Position numbers and translations under genes: made by a program
The notes under the pieces: model-generated
What the model was told of the DNA's origin: nothing
Seen by the model: only the letters and a program-made list of their open reading frames with translations
The model's database searches: none
From: Gracilaria domingensis
Taxonomy: Eukaryota > Rhodophyta > Florideophyceae > Gracilariales > Gracilariaceae
Assembly: GCA_022539475.1 (NCBI GenBank)
Contig: VCMS01000108.1
Span: forward strand, 62,001-126,000
DNA length: 64,000 bases
Direction: 5' to 3'
Part shown: one piece after another, positions 35,308 through 45,284 of the stretch
How positions within the stretch are numbered: the first letter of the stretch is position 1
How the letters are laid out: each line of letters starts with the position of its first letter

Positions 35308-36315
35308 TTACCTGTAGGCAATGCATGCGCTTATGGGCGGAACAAGAGTAAACGCTTCGGTTCGTCGGAAACCAGTTTCGGTCACCCACGAATTGAAGTC
35401 TGCAAAAGTGTAGTCGAAAGCAGAACCAAATGAAATTAGCATGTTGAGCGACATGAGCAAAGCTGGTAGGTTTGCTCTTCTTTCATCGTCAATAATCATG
35501 TCGATAGCAATGAAAACTCCTCTTTCGGGAAGAGCGTCATACGCCTTCTTTATGAGAACTTTCTTCTTCTCCAGATCATTATTATGTAGGATCATACTCA
35601 TAGTTATAATATCAGATTCTGGATAAGCACCATTCCATAAATCACCCACAACAGCTTTCACTCTTTCTTTTAGGTCTTGCTTTTCGATGTTCTTCTTGGC
35701 GAACTCTAGCACAGCCGGAACATCCATGGAGACTGCTTTCATGTGGGGGTTTTTCTTGACAATCTCACAACACAGTTGACCCGATGCGCCACCGCAATCA
35801 TACAATGAATTGTACTCACTGAAATTAAATCTCTCTGCGAGAGCAACGTGAGCATCTGTGTTCATGGAGATCATTCCCTTAGCGAACCCGTGGATATCCA
35901 TATCGGAGCTCTCATGGATTTGTATCCAGTCAACTTGACCATTGCCTTTGTTTCTAGCGTGTGTTTGATTCTGTGCTTGTCCAGTGTGTATGGCCTCCGT
36001 AAGGTGACCCCAGTATTTATAGAGCCGTCTTGCACACATGACCAGCATGCTGCCTTTGTATGTGGAGCTTGACTTGGAAAGAAACCCAGCAGACGACGGT
36101 GAGTTCATGTACAAAGCCTGAGGGCCATTGCCGTCTCTTTCGATTACGTTGAGAGCAACAAGGGCATCTGTGAAGTCTGAAACTGCGCGAGGCTGTGAAC
36201 AAAGCTTTTGACATATTTGTTCCGCCCTGAGAGGAGTGTCGAGTGCTGTGAAGAGATCGAGCTCTACGGCTGCTAGAGGAACTCGCGAGCCAGCAAAAGC
36301 CATGCCATGTGGCAT
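35308..36315 (-). CDS. S-adenosylmethionine-dependent O-methyltransferase
   Basis: 335 residues, Methyltransf_2 type (acetylserotonin/hydroxyneurosporene O-methyltransferase group). A winged-helix N-terminus (AAVELDLFTALDTPLRAEQI) is followed by the AdoMet site YDCGGASGQLC, the acidic strand AVSMDVPAV, GDLWNGAYPESDIITMSMIL, and the catalytic-region HNN..KKVLIKKAYDALPERG. In the usual motif the catalytic His lies in HDW; here the equivalent is LHNNDLEK, so His is kept. Family members methylate small aromatic or polyketide hydroxyls; the substrate is unknown. The first methionine is at 36315, next to repeat copy B. A partial copy of the gene lies at 32882-33026. Confidence 0.8.
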   Translation of the reverse strand: MPHGMAFAGSRVPLAAVELDLFTALDTPLRAEQICQKLCSQPRAVSDFTDALVALNVIERDGNGPQALYMNSPSSAGFLSKSSSTYKGSMLVMCARRLYKYWGHLTEAIHTGQAQNQTHARNKGNGQVDWIQIHESSDMDIHGFAKGMISMNTDAHVALAERFNFSEYNSLYDCGGASGQLCCEIVKKNPHMKAVSMDVPAVLEFAKKNIEKQDLKERVKAVVGDLWNGAYPESDIITMSMILHNNDLEKKKVLIKKAYDALPERGVFIAIDMIIDDERRANLPALLMSLNMLISFGSAFDYTFADFNSWVTETGFRRTEAFTLVPPISACIAYR

Positions 36316-36346
36316 AAGCGGCGTAAAGTCAAGCGTTGTGTCCTCT

Positions 36347-37215
36347 ATTGTAAGTCGCAGTGGTGCTCTTTAGCAAACTAACGATGTTCGAAGCAAAATC
36401 TGGGGAACATTAGTTGATGAGTAGAGTAAGATACAGACTGGGATGAAATTTGTTTGGAAATCATGCATCATGCTGTCCAGAGCATCATGATGATGCTCTG
36501 GACAGCAAGACAGCAGATTTAACGGAAGAAGGCAAACTCTTTGACCACACAGCTCGCACGGCATGCAGGATTAGCTCAGAAGATTTACGGAGCGCATTAA
36601 ATGCGATATCCTGCATCGATATTCTACAGTGTAGTCCAGACACCTGAAAGTCTTGAGGTTGACAAAGTGTGAAATGAAATAGAGAAGTTGAACCTGTCTT
36701 GATTTCTATTTCTCTCGTTGTCTTAGATTAGGTACCACGGTACCGTCGTATCCCTTGATACCAGCGCTGCTTGATGCTGGGCGCTGGGTGACTCCAAATA
36801 CTGTACTAACGCACCGCCTTCTACGCAAGGTGCCTAGTCGAAGTGCTCACGTACGGCGTCATACGGTTGCTGGAGCGTACAGTTGTACTACGTCGAAGAA
36901 TTATCGCAGAAATCATGGAGATTGACAACCGGTAGGAGATTGTTGAAATAGGGGGAGAGAAGCTTCGCGATCCAACTTGGAACTGGCATCACCATGTTAC
37001 CAACGAAAGCAATCGGCATCGCAGAACAGAACAAGATATTTAGTGACATCTTCGAGGCGGGGGTAAAACGACTGAGCAGAACCGGAGCTCGGATGCGGTC
37101 CACATTGTCCTGGACAATGTAGCCATGTACCAAGGGTATAGCCATTTATTTCACACTCCTACGGCTGTATTTCAAAGGTAGGGAAAGGTCACATTGTCTA
37201 AATTACAGGGCTGAG
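36347..37215. repeat. Dispersed repeat, copy B
   Basis: Matches copy A (32012-32822) along its length. Relative to A it carries extra perfect palindromes: 36471-36507 (18-bp arms, 1-nt centre), 37102-37120 (9-bp arms, 1-nt centre) and, at the border, 37210-37230 (10-bp arms, 1-nt centre). The donor-branch-acceptor set of copy A (GTAAGT, ACTAACG, TAG) is retained at 36350-36413 although no upstream exon is present. On the minus strand 36888-37145 is open and shares NLHDF-type peptide with copy C. Confidence 0.8.
36471..36507. repeat. 37-bp perfect hairpin inserted in copy B
   Basis: Arms of 18 bp around one central G; begins TGCTGTCCAGAGCATCAT. Absent from copy A, where the flanks join directly. 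Confidence 0.8.
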
Positions 37216-37460
37216 AATCAGATTCTCAGCATGAGATACGCGCAGTTTCACGCGCTAGTATCCATCTATCGTAATGTTACATGAGCTAGCACGGAGGGCC
37301 CGGCTTTTGACGGTTCCTGGGCTCATACAATTGAGATATCTCGAACTGAGATTGCGGAACTATGCTTCTCACACTTTTATTGACCCACCGATTCCAGCCT
37401 CTTGTTCTCATGGCATCTGTCAGTGGCATGTCTGCGACGCACGTCGATACACGCATCTAA

Positions 37461-39101
37461 ATGGCGGAAGAACTCTCTGGCGCTATTATCCCCTGGGTCG
37501 AGAGGGCTCTAGTCGCGACATTATCCAAAGGTGCCAAGTACGCCACTACTTGGCGAAGGATGCAAGAAGACAGGCAGCTACGGCGCTGGACTCGCTCGAC
37601 ACTGCGAGTATCCACTGTCTATGATTGGGGCTCTACCTGCAGTCTCGGCGAAGCTATTAATCGAGCTGCCAATGTTGTGCTGGGGTGTAAATCGAGTAAC
37701 CCGATGTGCTGGGCGTTTACCTCACGCTATTTTGTTCGTCAGATGTTTGAAAAGGGTATTGGGCCAGAGAGGTGGGACCAAGTTTTGACATTCATCTTCA
37801 GCTCTGATGTTAATCATCATGATGATGTGAATGGAGAAGGCTTTGAATCTCATTTACAAAATTTGTGGGTCAAAAAAGTGCATCCAGAGCTTGATGATGC
37901 GGCACGTGAAGTAGAGTGGATTAGACAACAGGGAAGCTCTGCCGAGTATGAAGAAGAAGTGAAACGGAGAGATGAGATTTTCAACGTGGCAATAAATGAT
38001 GCTGATGAGGCGGTGGCAACTATGAAAGAAATGTACGAAATGTTTCATGCGGGTGGCAGATTGCAACGATGTTGTACTAAAGATTGTAATGAACTCCGAA
38101 AACGCGCACTCAAGAGACGGCAATGCAAAGGGCTTCGTTTTGTACCCACGCCTCGTGAACGCCAGAAGTATTCGATTAATGGGAAGGGGTGGATGCAATT
38201 CCGTGAGCGATGGATAAAGTTCATCTCAAAATGGGATGAGACTGTCGAGAAAGCCAGCGAAGAATTTGCTTTTCCCGTATTGCCGGAACTTGCTAACATG
38301 GTATTTCATGACATGGTTACAGGGTACGCCGCTCCCAACTGTATGCGCCGGCGTGGAGCCAAATGTACGAGCGAAGAAGGCACAACGATTGTGCATCCCG
38401 GCGAAATGGGCGCCACGGTGTCGAATGGATGCCAGCTGCTGAAATTCAAAGGCTCGGCATTGGATATGCATGGGATTGAGCGTGAGTGGAGTAGTGCAGC
38501 TGATGAGTTTGCACGATACGCTTTGGCTCGATGCGATTTAGTTCAAACATCCAAAATGAAGTTTCAGAAGGCTGTTGAGGACTGGACGTCGAGAAATGTC
38601 AAATGGGATCGTTGTCCCAAGAATTTGTCTGACTGGAAAGTTGATGGTGATGCAGATGAGTTCAGAACAGTAGATGACATCAAGCTGGTACTATTAAGAC
38701 AAGCTATCAACGCTGGGAGAGGGGTTGAAATATTCATTGCTCGCAATACGGAAGGTAGTGTCTTTGGAGGTTTTCTGGAAAAGGAGCCTGATGGAATTGG
38801 TCCAACACCCAATGAAAAGGTGATGGTCGTAGATTGTCCGTTGAGGTTGAAGGTCTTCGTGTATGAATGCGATGAACGCGACTCTGAAGGAAAGCTGCAG
38901 GTCATTCGAGACAAATGGGGAACGAGGGAGATATATGAGGAATGTATTGAGTTTTCAGATAAGTGGATTATCAAGAGTGTAAGGATGACAGGAGCACCAT
39001 CAACGTTTGCACTGAATACTCTCGGTTTTGAAGGTCAAACATACAAGGTTAGTACGTACCCGAAGAGCAGTACACTGGAGAGGACGCTAGAGATTGCATG
39101 A
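37461..39101 (+). CDS. Hypothetical protein, 546 residues, flanked by repeats
   Basis: Intact frame from ATG 37461 (TAAATGGCG context). The product is charged and soluble with Trp-rich stretches (PNCMRRRGAKC, FRERWIKFISKWDETVE, DKWGTREIYEECIEFSDKW). Cys residues near CCTKDCNELRKR and CMRRRGAKC could bind metal. No known domain is recognised. It is bordered by repeat copy B upstream and by the diverged part-copy C about 70 bp after its stop, so it may be carried by, or have been captured with, that repeat. Codon use is AT-richer than in the cluster to its right. Confidence 0.6.
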   Translation: MAEELSGAIIPWVERALVATLSKGAKYATTWRRMQEDRQLRRWTRSTLRVSTVYDWGSTCSLGEAINRAANVVLGCKSSNPMCWAFTSRYFVRQMFEKGIGPERWDQVLTFIFSSDVNHHDDVNGEGFESHLQNLWVKKVHPELDDAAREVEWIRQQGSSAEYEEEVKRRDEIFNVAINDADEAVATMKEMYEMFHAGGRLQRCCTKDCNELRKRALKRRQCKGLRFVPTPRERQKYSINGKGWMQFRERWIKFISKWDETVEKASEEFAFPVLPELANMVFHDMVTGYAAPNCMRRRGAKCTSEEGTTIVHPGEMGATVSNGCQLLKFKGSALDMHGIEREWSSAADEFARYALARCDLVQTSKMKFQKAVEDWTSRNVKWDRCPKNLSDWKVDGDADEFRTVDDIKLVLLRQAINAGRGVEIFIARNTEGSVFGGFLEKEPDGIGPTPNEKVMVVDCPLRLKVFVYECDERDSEGKLQVIRDKWGTREIYEECIEFSDKWIIKSVRMTGAPSTFALNTLGFEGQTYKVSTYPKSSTLERTLEIA

Positions 39102-39169
39102 TGCCAAGAAGTTTGTGAATAAACCTCACCGGGAGGGGTACCACCCTGGTGCTGATGCCGCCATGGTCT

Positions 39170-39350
39170 GATCCGGTAAGGAAATCACGGAGATTGACAG
39201 CCGGAAGAAGACTGGGACAGACTATTGAATTACGGAGAGAGGACAACGCTACGCTATCCAAGCTGGAACTGGTAGACTTGTACCACCACGTTACCAACAG
39301 GAGTAGTGATGATACAAGGAGTGACAGGGGTAAGCGGATTCTCAGAATGA
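39170..39350. repeat. Dispersed repeat, diverged part-copy C
   Basis: Aligns by eye with 36905-37075 of copy B: AAATCA[CT]GGAGATTGACA, CCGG.AG.AG, CCAA[CG][TC]TGGAACTGG, AC[CG]A[TC]GTTACCAACA and GGGGTAA. On the minus strand both copies are open with the shared peptide LLP[VA]VNL[HR]DF preceded by a hydrophobic stretch, which hints at a short coding exon. Confidence 0.55.
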
Positions 39351-39473
39351 AGTGTTTCCCGAATCGCTCGTTTTGATTCTCGCTGCGTGCAGTATGAAGT
39401 CGATTCCGGCTCTCGCACAACTTGGGTTTCAGTTGAAAAGTAGGCGACTGGAACATCAAGCGCAGCTTGAATC

Positions 39474-41113
39474 TCATGAGCTTCGCTTCGCGGCAAACAG
39501 CACGTTGATCTCTCCGACAATATTGACGTCGCGGCCGCCATACAACTGGGACAGCGCAGCCTCGACCTCGCTCTTGATGGCGCGCGTCTGCTCGCCCAGT
39601 TGGTCCAGCTGGCGCGTCTCCTCCTTGAGCTGCACTGCGGCAGCAGCCCTCTGTCGGCGGCACACATCAATGGCGCCGCTCGCCCTCTGCGCGCCCATCT
39701 TGGCCTCCAACACGCCCCGGGCTGTGCGCGCAAGCAGGTTGTCATTGCTCCACAGCGCCACCATCTTCCTGGTCTCATCGCCGTGAATGGCGTCAATCAC
39801 GTCGTCAACCGTGCGGTACATGTCGTTGACGGTGTGCACATCCATCTGCACGCTGTTTTTGGCGTCGTTTTGCTGCTGCTGCAGCGCCAGGGCGACGTCG
39901 GTGTTGTCGATGCGAGTCATTTCTGCGCGACGTTGGTTGAGAAAAGCGCGCAGCTCCATGAGTTCGTTGACGTATTGCTCTCGAAAGGTTGCGTCTGCCA
40001 GTGTGGCTGCTGCTTCAGTTTGCTCGCTACTGGCGTCTGGTGCGTCGGCGGGGGCGGTGGGTTGGTTCGATGGGCTGGCGTCTATCACGCCCATTGCTGC
40101 GCTCCAGTCGATTTCCGCGGCTATGTGCGAGTCATCCGTGGCGCTTTGACCGAGCTCGACGCCGCTGTCGGCGAGGTTGATGGCACTGTGGTCGAGCTCG
40201 ACACCACTGTGGCCGAGCTCGATATGCCAGTCCACGGGCGCATCGAGTTCGGCAGGCTGCGGCTCCAAGTGCGCAGGCGTTGGTTCGCGGGCAGGCTGGT
40301 GGTGCTGCAAGGGCTGTTGCTTGCGCAGCTCAACGAGCGCGCTGACATCATCGCTGATGACGCGCTGTATGACGGGGCAAACATCAACGTCAGCGGAGGC
40401 GAGCTGGTGATCAAGACGCACGTAGGCGGCAAAGGCGCGGTAATGCTGCACGCAGCGCAAAAAGGTGGGATGTCTGGCGGCGTCGACGGCGGCGCGCAGC
40501 CGCGTGGGGAGCGTCTGCTGCACGCGCGCGGCCAGCTGCGCGTGAAAGTCGGGCTGGGCGCGGCCGTGCGCGTCGCGCAGCTGCAGGTGTTGCAGCGTGT
40601 GTTCGAAGCGCGCGCGCGCGTCGGCGGCGGCGCGAATGAGCTGCGACTCGCGGCGCGCCGACTCGGAGAGCGTGCGCGTGAGGCGCGCGATGGCGGCCTT
40701 GAGCGCCGGCGCCTCGTGGTTGGCGTTGTGGGCGAGGTGGTGCGCGGCGTCGGCGAGATGCGTGGCGTGGTGGTCAAAGGCGGAGCGCGCGGCGATCCAG
40801 GCGCGCAGCAGCGGCGACTTGTAGCGGCCGAGCAGGTCCCTGTCGAGCGGCGGCGCGGCCGGCAGCGGCGGCTGGTCGGCGGCGGTGAGGCGGCGCACGA
40901 TGCGGCGCACGGTGAGGGAGGGCAGGTGCTGGTGGGCGGCGAGGGGCGGGATGGCGAGCGCGGCGTGCAGCGCGGCGGGGGTGAGCGAGAGCGCGACGCG
41001 GGTGAGCGTGCGCGCGGTGGCCAGGTGCAGCGCCCACCTGGACGGGACGGCGCGGCGGTCGGCGAGCCAGTGCTGCAGCTTGTTGTAGTGGATGTCGATG
41101 GGCAGCGGCGGCG

Positions 41114-41145
<32 letters not shown>

Positions 41146-41156
41146 ATGCGGCTCAT
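39474..41156 (-). CDS. CDK5RAP3: CDK5RAP3-like UFMylation cofactor
   Basis: 560 residues from ATG 41156, against about 506 in animals. Family hallmarks run the whole length: LPIDIHYNKLQHWLADRR at the N-terminus, LLGRYKSPLLRAW, ANHEAPALKAAIARL, then short VDWHIE and IDWSAAMG motifs in the acidic linker (UFM1-interacting type), then YVNELMELRAFLNQRRAEM, and finally LYGGRDVNIVGEI near the end. CDK5RAP3 works with UFL1 and DDRGK1 to attach UFM1 to ribosomes at the ER. The N-terminal half has an Ala-rich, GC-driven composition while the C-terminal half is ordinary. It is co-directional with QueF, 78 bp upstream. Confidence 0.85.
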
Positions 41157-41234
41157 GGCGGCGGATGGGCAGGGTAGGAACACGGACACAGGCTGAAAAC
41201 GTTTACTGACGATATGATGATACGGTTGTAGATG

Positions 41235-41750
41235 CTAGCCGCGGCCGCGGTAGGGCGCGCATTGCTGGTCGGGGATCCACACGCCGTCCGGCGGCGGGCC
41301 CGACGCGTAGAACACGTCGATGGGGATGCCGCCGCGCGGGAACCAGTACGCGCCAATGCGCAGCCACAGCGGCTGCACGCAGCGCTCGATGTCGCGCGCG
41401 ATGCGCACGGTGCACGCCTCGTGGAAGTCGCGGTGGTTGCGGAAGCTGCCCAGGTACAGCTTGAGCGACTTGGACTCGAGCAGCGCCGCGCGCGGCACGT
41501 AGTCGATCACCAGGTGCGCAAAGTCGGGCTGCGCCGTCACGGGGCACAGCGACGTGAACTCGGGGCACGTGAAGCGCGCCACGAAGCGCGCGCGCGCGTG
41601 CGCGTTGGGCACGCTCTCCAGCGTGGCCGCGCTCGGCGCCGCCGGCGCCGCCGTCTGCCGCCCCAGCGCCGCCAGCCGCGCCGCCGCGCCGCCTCCGCCG
41701 CCGGCGTCGGAGCTCAGCGCGCGCGCGCGCGCGGCGAGATGCGACCTCAT
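41235..41750 (-). CDS. queF: QueF-type 7-cyano-7-deazaguanine (preQ0) reductase
   Basis: 171 residues, the length of bacterial unimodular QueF. TLESVPN is followed by [16 protein letters not shown] with the catalytic Cys69 that forms a thioimide with preQ0, and Asp76. Next comes the [15 protein letters not shown] and DFHEA signature, then a PRGG segment and a short tail. The enzyme uses NADPH to make preQ1 in de novo queuosine synthesis. The N-terminus ([14 protein letters not shown]) is basic and could be an organelle leader. A nuclear QueF is unexpected, since eukaryotes are generally thought to salvage queuine. Codon composition matches the GC-rich neighbours, so it is not fresh contamination. 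Confidence 0.88.
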   Translation of the reverse strand: MRSHLAARARALSSDAGGGGGAAARLAALGRQTAAPAAPSAATLESVPNAHARARFVARFTCPEFTSLCPVTAQPDFAHLVIDYVPRAALLESKSLKLYLGSFRNHRDFHEACTVRIARDIERCVQPLWLRIGAYWFPRGGIPIDVFYASGPPPDGVWIPDQQCAPYRGRG

Positions 41751-42082
41751 GGCGCGCGCCGGCGTCCAACGCGCGGCGGCGGCGGCGGCGCGCGGCGGCG
41801 GCGGCGGCGGCGCGCTTTTTGGGCGGCGGCGGCGGCGCGTTTTGCGCGCGCGCGCGGCGTGACACGCGTCGCGTGCGCGAGCACGCGCGGCGCGCGCGCG
41901 CGCCGCTTAACAGCCGCTTGTTGCGCGCGCACGCAACGCCGCCGGCGCCGACGACGCGGGCGTGCGCGAGACAGAGAGACGACAGCGCGAGCGAGCGCGA
42001 GCGCGCGAGCGAGCGAGCGAGCGAGACACCACACCCCACACCCCCCCCCCCCCCCCCCCCCCCCGACAGCGCCGCCGCCGCG
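41751..42082. promoter_or_regulatory. Divergent promoter region with a 24-base C run
   Basis: 332 bp between the starts of QueF (minus) and SAP30 (plus). Contains CGCG and GAGCGAGC repeats, then an uninterrupted run of 24 C at 42041-42064 just before the SAP30 ATG. Long C runs can fold as i-motif/G4 structures, which may influence this promoter. Base count in the run is also error-prone. Confidence 0.45.
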
Positions 42083-42132
42083 ATGACCACGTCCAAGAGA
42101 GCCGCCAAGCCGGCGCACAGGCGCGAGCCCAA

Positions 42133-42180
<48 letters not shown>

Positions 42181-42522
42181 GCCCGCGCCGCCCGCGCCGC
42201 CGCCGCCCGCCGCGCCGCCGCGCGCGCGCAGCGGCGGCGGCGGCGGCGGCGGCGGCGGGGCGCGCGCGGCGCCGCCGCAGTGCGTGGATCTGTCCAAGCT
42301 GCGCAAGGCGTCGCTCAAGCGCTACAAGAAGCACTTCAAGCTGGACGTGAAGGCCGACTCCAAGACGGAGCTGGTGGAGGCGGTGCGCCGCCACTTTGCG
42401 CAGATGCCCGTGCGCGAGCTGGACGTGGCGCGCGAGTTCCACTCGCTGTGGCGCCTGCGCGCCGGCCGCCGCGTCGCCGCGCACCACGCCTCCACGCTGG
42501 CCGCGGCTGCCGCCGCCGTCGT

Positions 42523-42567
<45 letters not shown>

Positions 42568-42661
42568 GCCCCGCGGCGCGCCCCGCGGCGCGGCGGCGCG
42601 CGCGCGCGGCGCGGCGGCCGCGGCGGCCGCGTGCGCGGCCGAGCCGGCGGCGGGCCGGTAG
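42083..42661 (+). CDS. SAP30: SAP30-like subunit of the Sin3 histone deacetylase complex
   Basis: 192 residues from ATG 42083. A poly-Pro and poly-Gly N-terminus is followed by the SAP30 Sin3-binding domain at residues 68-126: VDLSKLRKASLKRYKKHFKL, then TELVEAVRRHFAQMPV and REFHSLWRLR. It ends in Gly/Ala-rich sequence. SAP30 tethers the Sin3 scaffold to histone deacetylase in the nucleus. The flanking low-complexity tracts come from the (CCG)n and (GGC)n repeats of this GC-rich island. The short N-terminal zinc finger of animal SAP30 is not seen, as in SAP30-like proteins of fungi and plants. Confidence 0.8.
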
Positions 42662-42754
42662 AGCCGCGCCGGCCGGCGCGCGCGCCTGCTGCTGCTCTCT
42701 ACTCTACGCGGTGTACATATGGGACGTAGTCGGAGCGCGTGTGTGTGTGAGTTT

Positions 42755-42782
42755 GTGAGTGTGTGTGTGTGTGTGTGTGTTC
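42755..42782. repeat. GT microsatellite
   Basis: About a dozen GT units between the SAP30 stop and the aminopeptidase gene, preceded by GTGTGTGAGTTTGTGA. Confidence 0.8.
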
Positions 42783-42897
42783 TTCTTCGCCAGTACGATA
42801 AACGCGCGCGCCGCCGCGTTCGTCTCCCAGGCCCCTTTTTCCGCGCGCGCGCGCCAACACGTGTCGCGCTCCAAGCTGCGGCAGCACCTCGCCCCGC

Positions 42898-42990
42898 TAC
42901 CCACCGCTACTCGCCGCTACTCGCCCGCTACTCGCCCGCTACTCGCCCGCTACTCGCCCGCTGCTCGCCCGCTGCTCACCCGCTGCCCGC
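42898..42990. repeat. 11-bp minisatellite upstream of the aminopeptidase
   Basis: Eight or so units of CTACTCGCCCG or CTGCTCGCCCG immediately upstream of the Xaa-Pro aminopeptidase start. The units are direct and without spacers, so this is not a CRISPR array. Confidence 0.75.
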
Positions 42991-43080
42991 CGCCCCCGCC
43001 TCCGCCGCCGCGCCGCGCCCCGCCACCTCCGCGCGTCCGCCTCCACCCCCACTCCCACCCCCCCGCCCCCCAAACCCCCC

Positions 43081-45120
43081 ATGAAGCGATCGCGCGACGA
43101 CGAGCGCTCGCCCGCGCCGCCGCTCCCCAGCGACGTCGCCGCCATGTCCGTCGCGCAGCGCGTCGCCGCGCTGCGCGCGCTCATGGCGCGCCACCACATC
43201 ACCGCCTACATCGTGCCCTCCGACGACGCGCACATGTCCGAGTACGTCGCCGCGTGCGACGCGCGCCGCGCCTTCATCTCCGGCTTTGACGGCTCCGCCG
43301 GCACGGTGCTCATCACGCGCGATCGCGCGCTGTGCTGGACCGACGGCCGCTACTTTGTGCAGGCCGCCAACCAGCTCGACCCGCAGCTGTTCACGCTCAT
43401 GAAGATGTACCACGACCCCAGCCTGGAGCACTGGATCGCGGCCAATTTGGCGCCGGGCTCCAGCGTGCACATCGACGCCGCCACCATCTCGCTCGGCGCC
43501 GTCAGCAGCTTCCGCGCCGCCATCGCCGCCGCAAACCTGCCGCAGCCCATCGCGCTGCAGCCGCTGCCGCGCGGCGTGCCCAACCTGGTGGACCAGGTGT
43601 GGGCGTCGGCGCGCCCGTCCAAGCCGGCGTCCACCATCTTCGTGCACCCGCTCAAGTACGCGGGCGTGTCGCTGCCGGACAAGCTGGCGCTCGTGCGCGA
43701 CGCCATGCGCGCGCACAGCGCCACCGTGCTGGTGGTGAGCGCGCTGGACGAGGTGGCGTGGCTGCTCAACCTGCGCGCGTCCGACATCGAGTACAACCCC
43801 GTGTTCTGGGCGTACGCGCTGCTCACGCTGGACGCGCTCACGCTGTACGTCAACAGCACGCGCTTCAAGGAGGGCGTGCGCGAGTACCTGCAGCGGCACG
43901 GCGTCGCGCTCGCCGGCTACGACGCGCTGCTGCCCGACCTGGCGCAGCGCGCGTGGCGCGCGGCCGACCGCGTGTGGCTGGACCCCAACTCGTGCAACTA
44001 CGCCATTGCGCACTGCATCGAGCGCGCCGGCGCCGACGTGCGCGTGCTCAGCAGCAGCGGGCCCATCGTGCTGGCCAAGGCGCGCAAGAGCCACGCGGAG
44101 CTGGACGGCATGCGCCGCGCGCACGTGCGCGACGGCGCCGCGCTGGTGCGCTTCCTCAGCTGGCTGGAGCACCAGGTGGTGCGGCTGCGCCGCGAGCCCA
44201 CCGAGTGCGAGGCGGCCGACCGCCTGGAGCAGCTGCGCCGCGCGCAGCAGCGCTTCGTGTCGCTGTCGTTCCCCACCATCTCCAGCGCCGGCGCCAACGG
44301 CGCCGTGGTGCACTACCGCCCGTACCCGCGCTCGTGCGCGCGCATCAGCGCGCGCGAGGTGTACCTGGTGGACTCGGGCGCGCAGTACCTGGACGGCACC
44401 ACCGACGTGACGCGCACCATGCACTTTGGCGCGCCCAGCGCGTGGCAGAAGGAGTGCTTCACGCGCGTGCTGCAGGGGCACATTGCGCTCGACTGCGCGC
44501 GCTTCCCCGAGGGCACCACCGGCCTGCAGATCGACTGCTTTGCGCGCCGCGCGCTGTGGGACGGCGGGCTGGACTACGCGCACGGCACGGGGCACGGCGT
44601 CGGCTCGTTCATGAACGTGCACGAGGGCCCGCACATGATCTCGTTCAAGGCGCAGGCCAACGCCACCGCGCTGGAGGCGGGCTTCATCACCAGCAACGAG
44701 CCGGGCTACTACGAGGAGGGCGCCTTCGGCATCCGCATCGAGAACCTGTGCATCGGCCGTGCGCCGGCGGACGCGGCGGCGGCGGCGGCGGATGGCGCGG
44801 ACGGCGCGGCGGACGGCGCGGCGGACGGCGCGGCGGACGGCGCGGACGGCGCGGCGGACGGCGCGGACGGCGCGGCGGCGGCGGCGGCGGCGGCGCCGAA
44901 GCGCGCGGGCGGGGGGAAGCGCTTCCTGGCCATGGAGCACATCACGCTGTGCCCGCTGCAGCGCGAGATGATGGCGGTGGAGATGCTGAGCGAGCGCGAG
45001 GTGCGCTGGGTGGACGCGTACCACGCCGAGTGCGCGGCCAAGCTGGCGCCGCTGCTGCAGCGCGCCGAGGACGCGCCGGCGCTGGCGTGGCTGCGCCGCA
45101 ACACGCGCCCGCTGCTGTGA
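43081..45120 (+). CDS. Xaa-Pro aminopeptidase P (cytosolic APP1 type)
   Basis: 679 residues, a little longer than the usual 620. Order: N-terminal creatinase-like domain ([36 protein letters not shown]), second domain, then the pita-bread catalytic domain. The dinuclear-metal ligands are in place: Asp431 (DSGAQY), Asp442 (TDVTRT), His505 (GHGVG), Glu540 (NEPGYY) and Glu554 (RIENL). It removes an N-terminal residue preceding proline. Between Glu554 and the C-terminal [10 protein letters not shown] block is an insert of Ala-Asp-Gly repeats (about residues 562-605) not found in the family, produced by a GCGGACGGC minisatellite. No introns. Confidence 0.9.
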   Translation: MKRSRDDERSPAPPLPSDVAAMSVAQRVAALRALMARHHITAYIVPSDDAHMSEYVAACDARRAFISGFDGSAGTVLITRDRALCWTDGRYFVQAANQLDPQLFTLMKMYHDPSLEHWIAANLAPGSSVHIDAATISLGAVSSFRAAIAAANLPQPIALQPLPRGVPNLVDQVWASARPSKPASTIFVHPLKYAGVSLPDKLALVRDAMRAHSATVLVVSALDEVAWLLNLRASDIEYNPVFWAYALLTLDALTLYVNSTRFKEGVREYLQRHGVALAGYDALLPDLAQRAWRAADRVWLDPNSCNYAIAHCIERAGADVRVLSSSGPIVLAKARKSHAELDGMRRAHVRDGAALVRFLSWLEHQVVRLRREPTECEAADRLEQLRRAQQRFVSLSFPTISSAGANGAVVHYRPYPRSCARISAREVYLVDSGAQYLDGTTDVTRTMHFGAPSAWQKECFTRVLQGHIALDCARFPEGTTGLQIDCFARRALWDGGLDYAHGTGHGVGSFMNVHEGPHMISFKAQANATALEAGFITSNEPGYYEEGAFGIRIENLCIGRAPADAAAAAADGADGAADGAADGAADGADGAADGADGAAAAAAAAPKRAGGGKRFLAMEHITLCPLQREMMAVEMLSEREVRWVDAYHAECAAKLAPLLQRAEDAPALAWLRRNTRPLL

Positions 45121-45284
45121 CGCGCGCCGCGCCGCCCGTTTTTCCGTTGCCGGCCGCGCGCTCCGCCGCGCCGCCGCCTCCGCCGCCACCCCATCCATCC
45201 CCCCCTTTCCCCCCCCCCTTTCCCCCCCCCCCCTTATCCCCCCCCTCCCCCTCCCCCCCTTCTTCTCCCTCCTCCCCTCCCACA
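45121..45284. other. Short C-rich intergenic spacer
   Basis: 164 bp with several C runs of 7 to 10 bases (45200-45270) between two co-directional genes. It must hold both the aminopeptidase 3' end and the next promoter. Confidence 0.5.

Noticed and set aside
38045-38471. Minus-strand ORFs inside the 546-residue hypothetical gene
   Set aside because: Short overlapping shadows; the plus strand has one uninterrupted frame with better composition.
39600-41177. Long plus-strand ORF opposite CDK5RAP3
   Set aside because: Antisense shadow in GC-rich DNA; the minus strand matches the CDK5RAP3 family along its full length.
42898-42990. CRISPR-like array of short repeats
   Set aside because: Units of 11 bp are directly adjacent with no spacers, in a eukaryotic promoter; it is a minisatellite.
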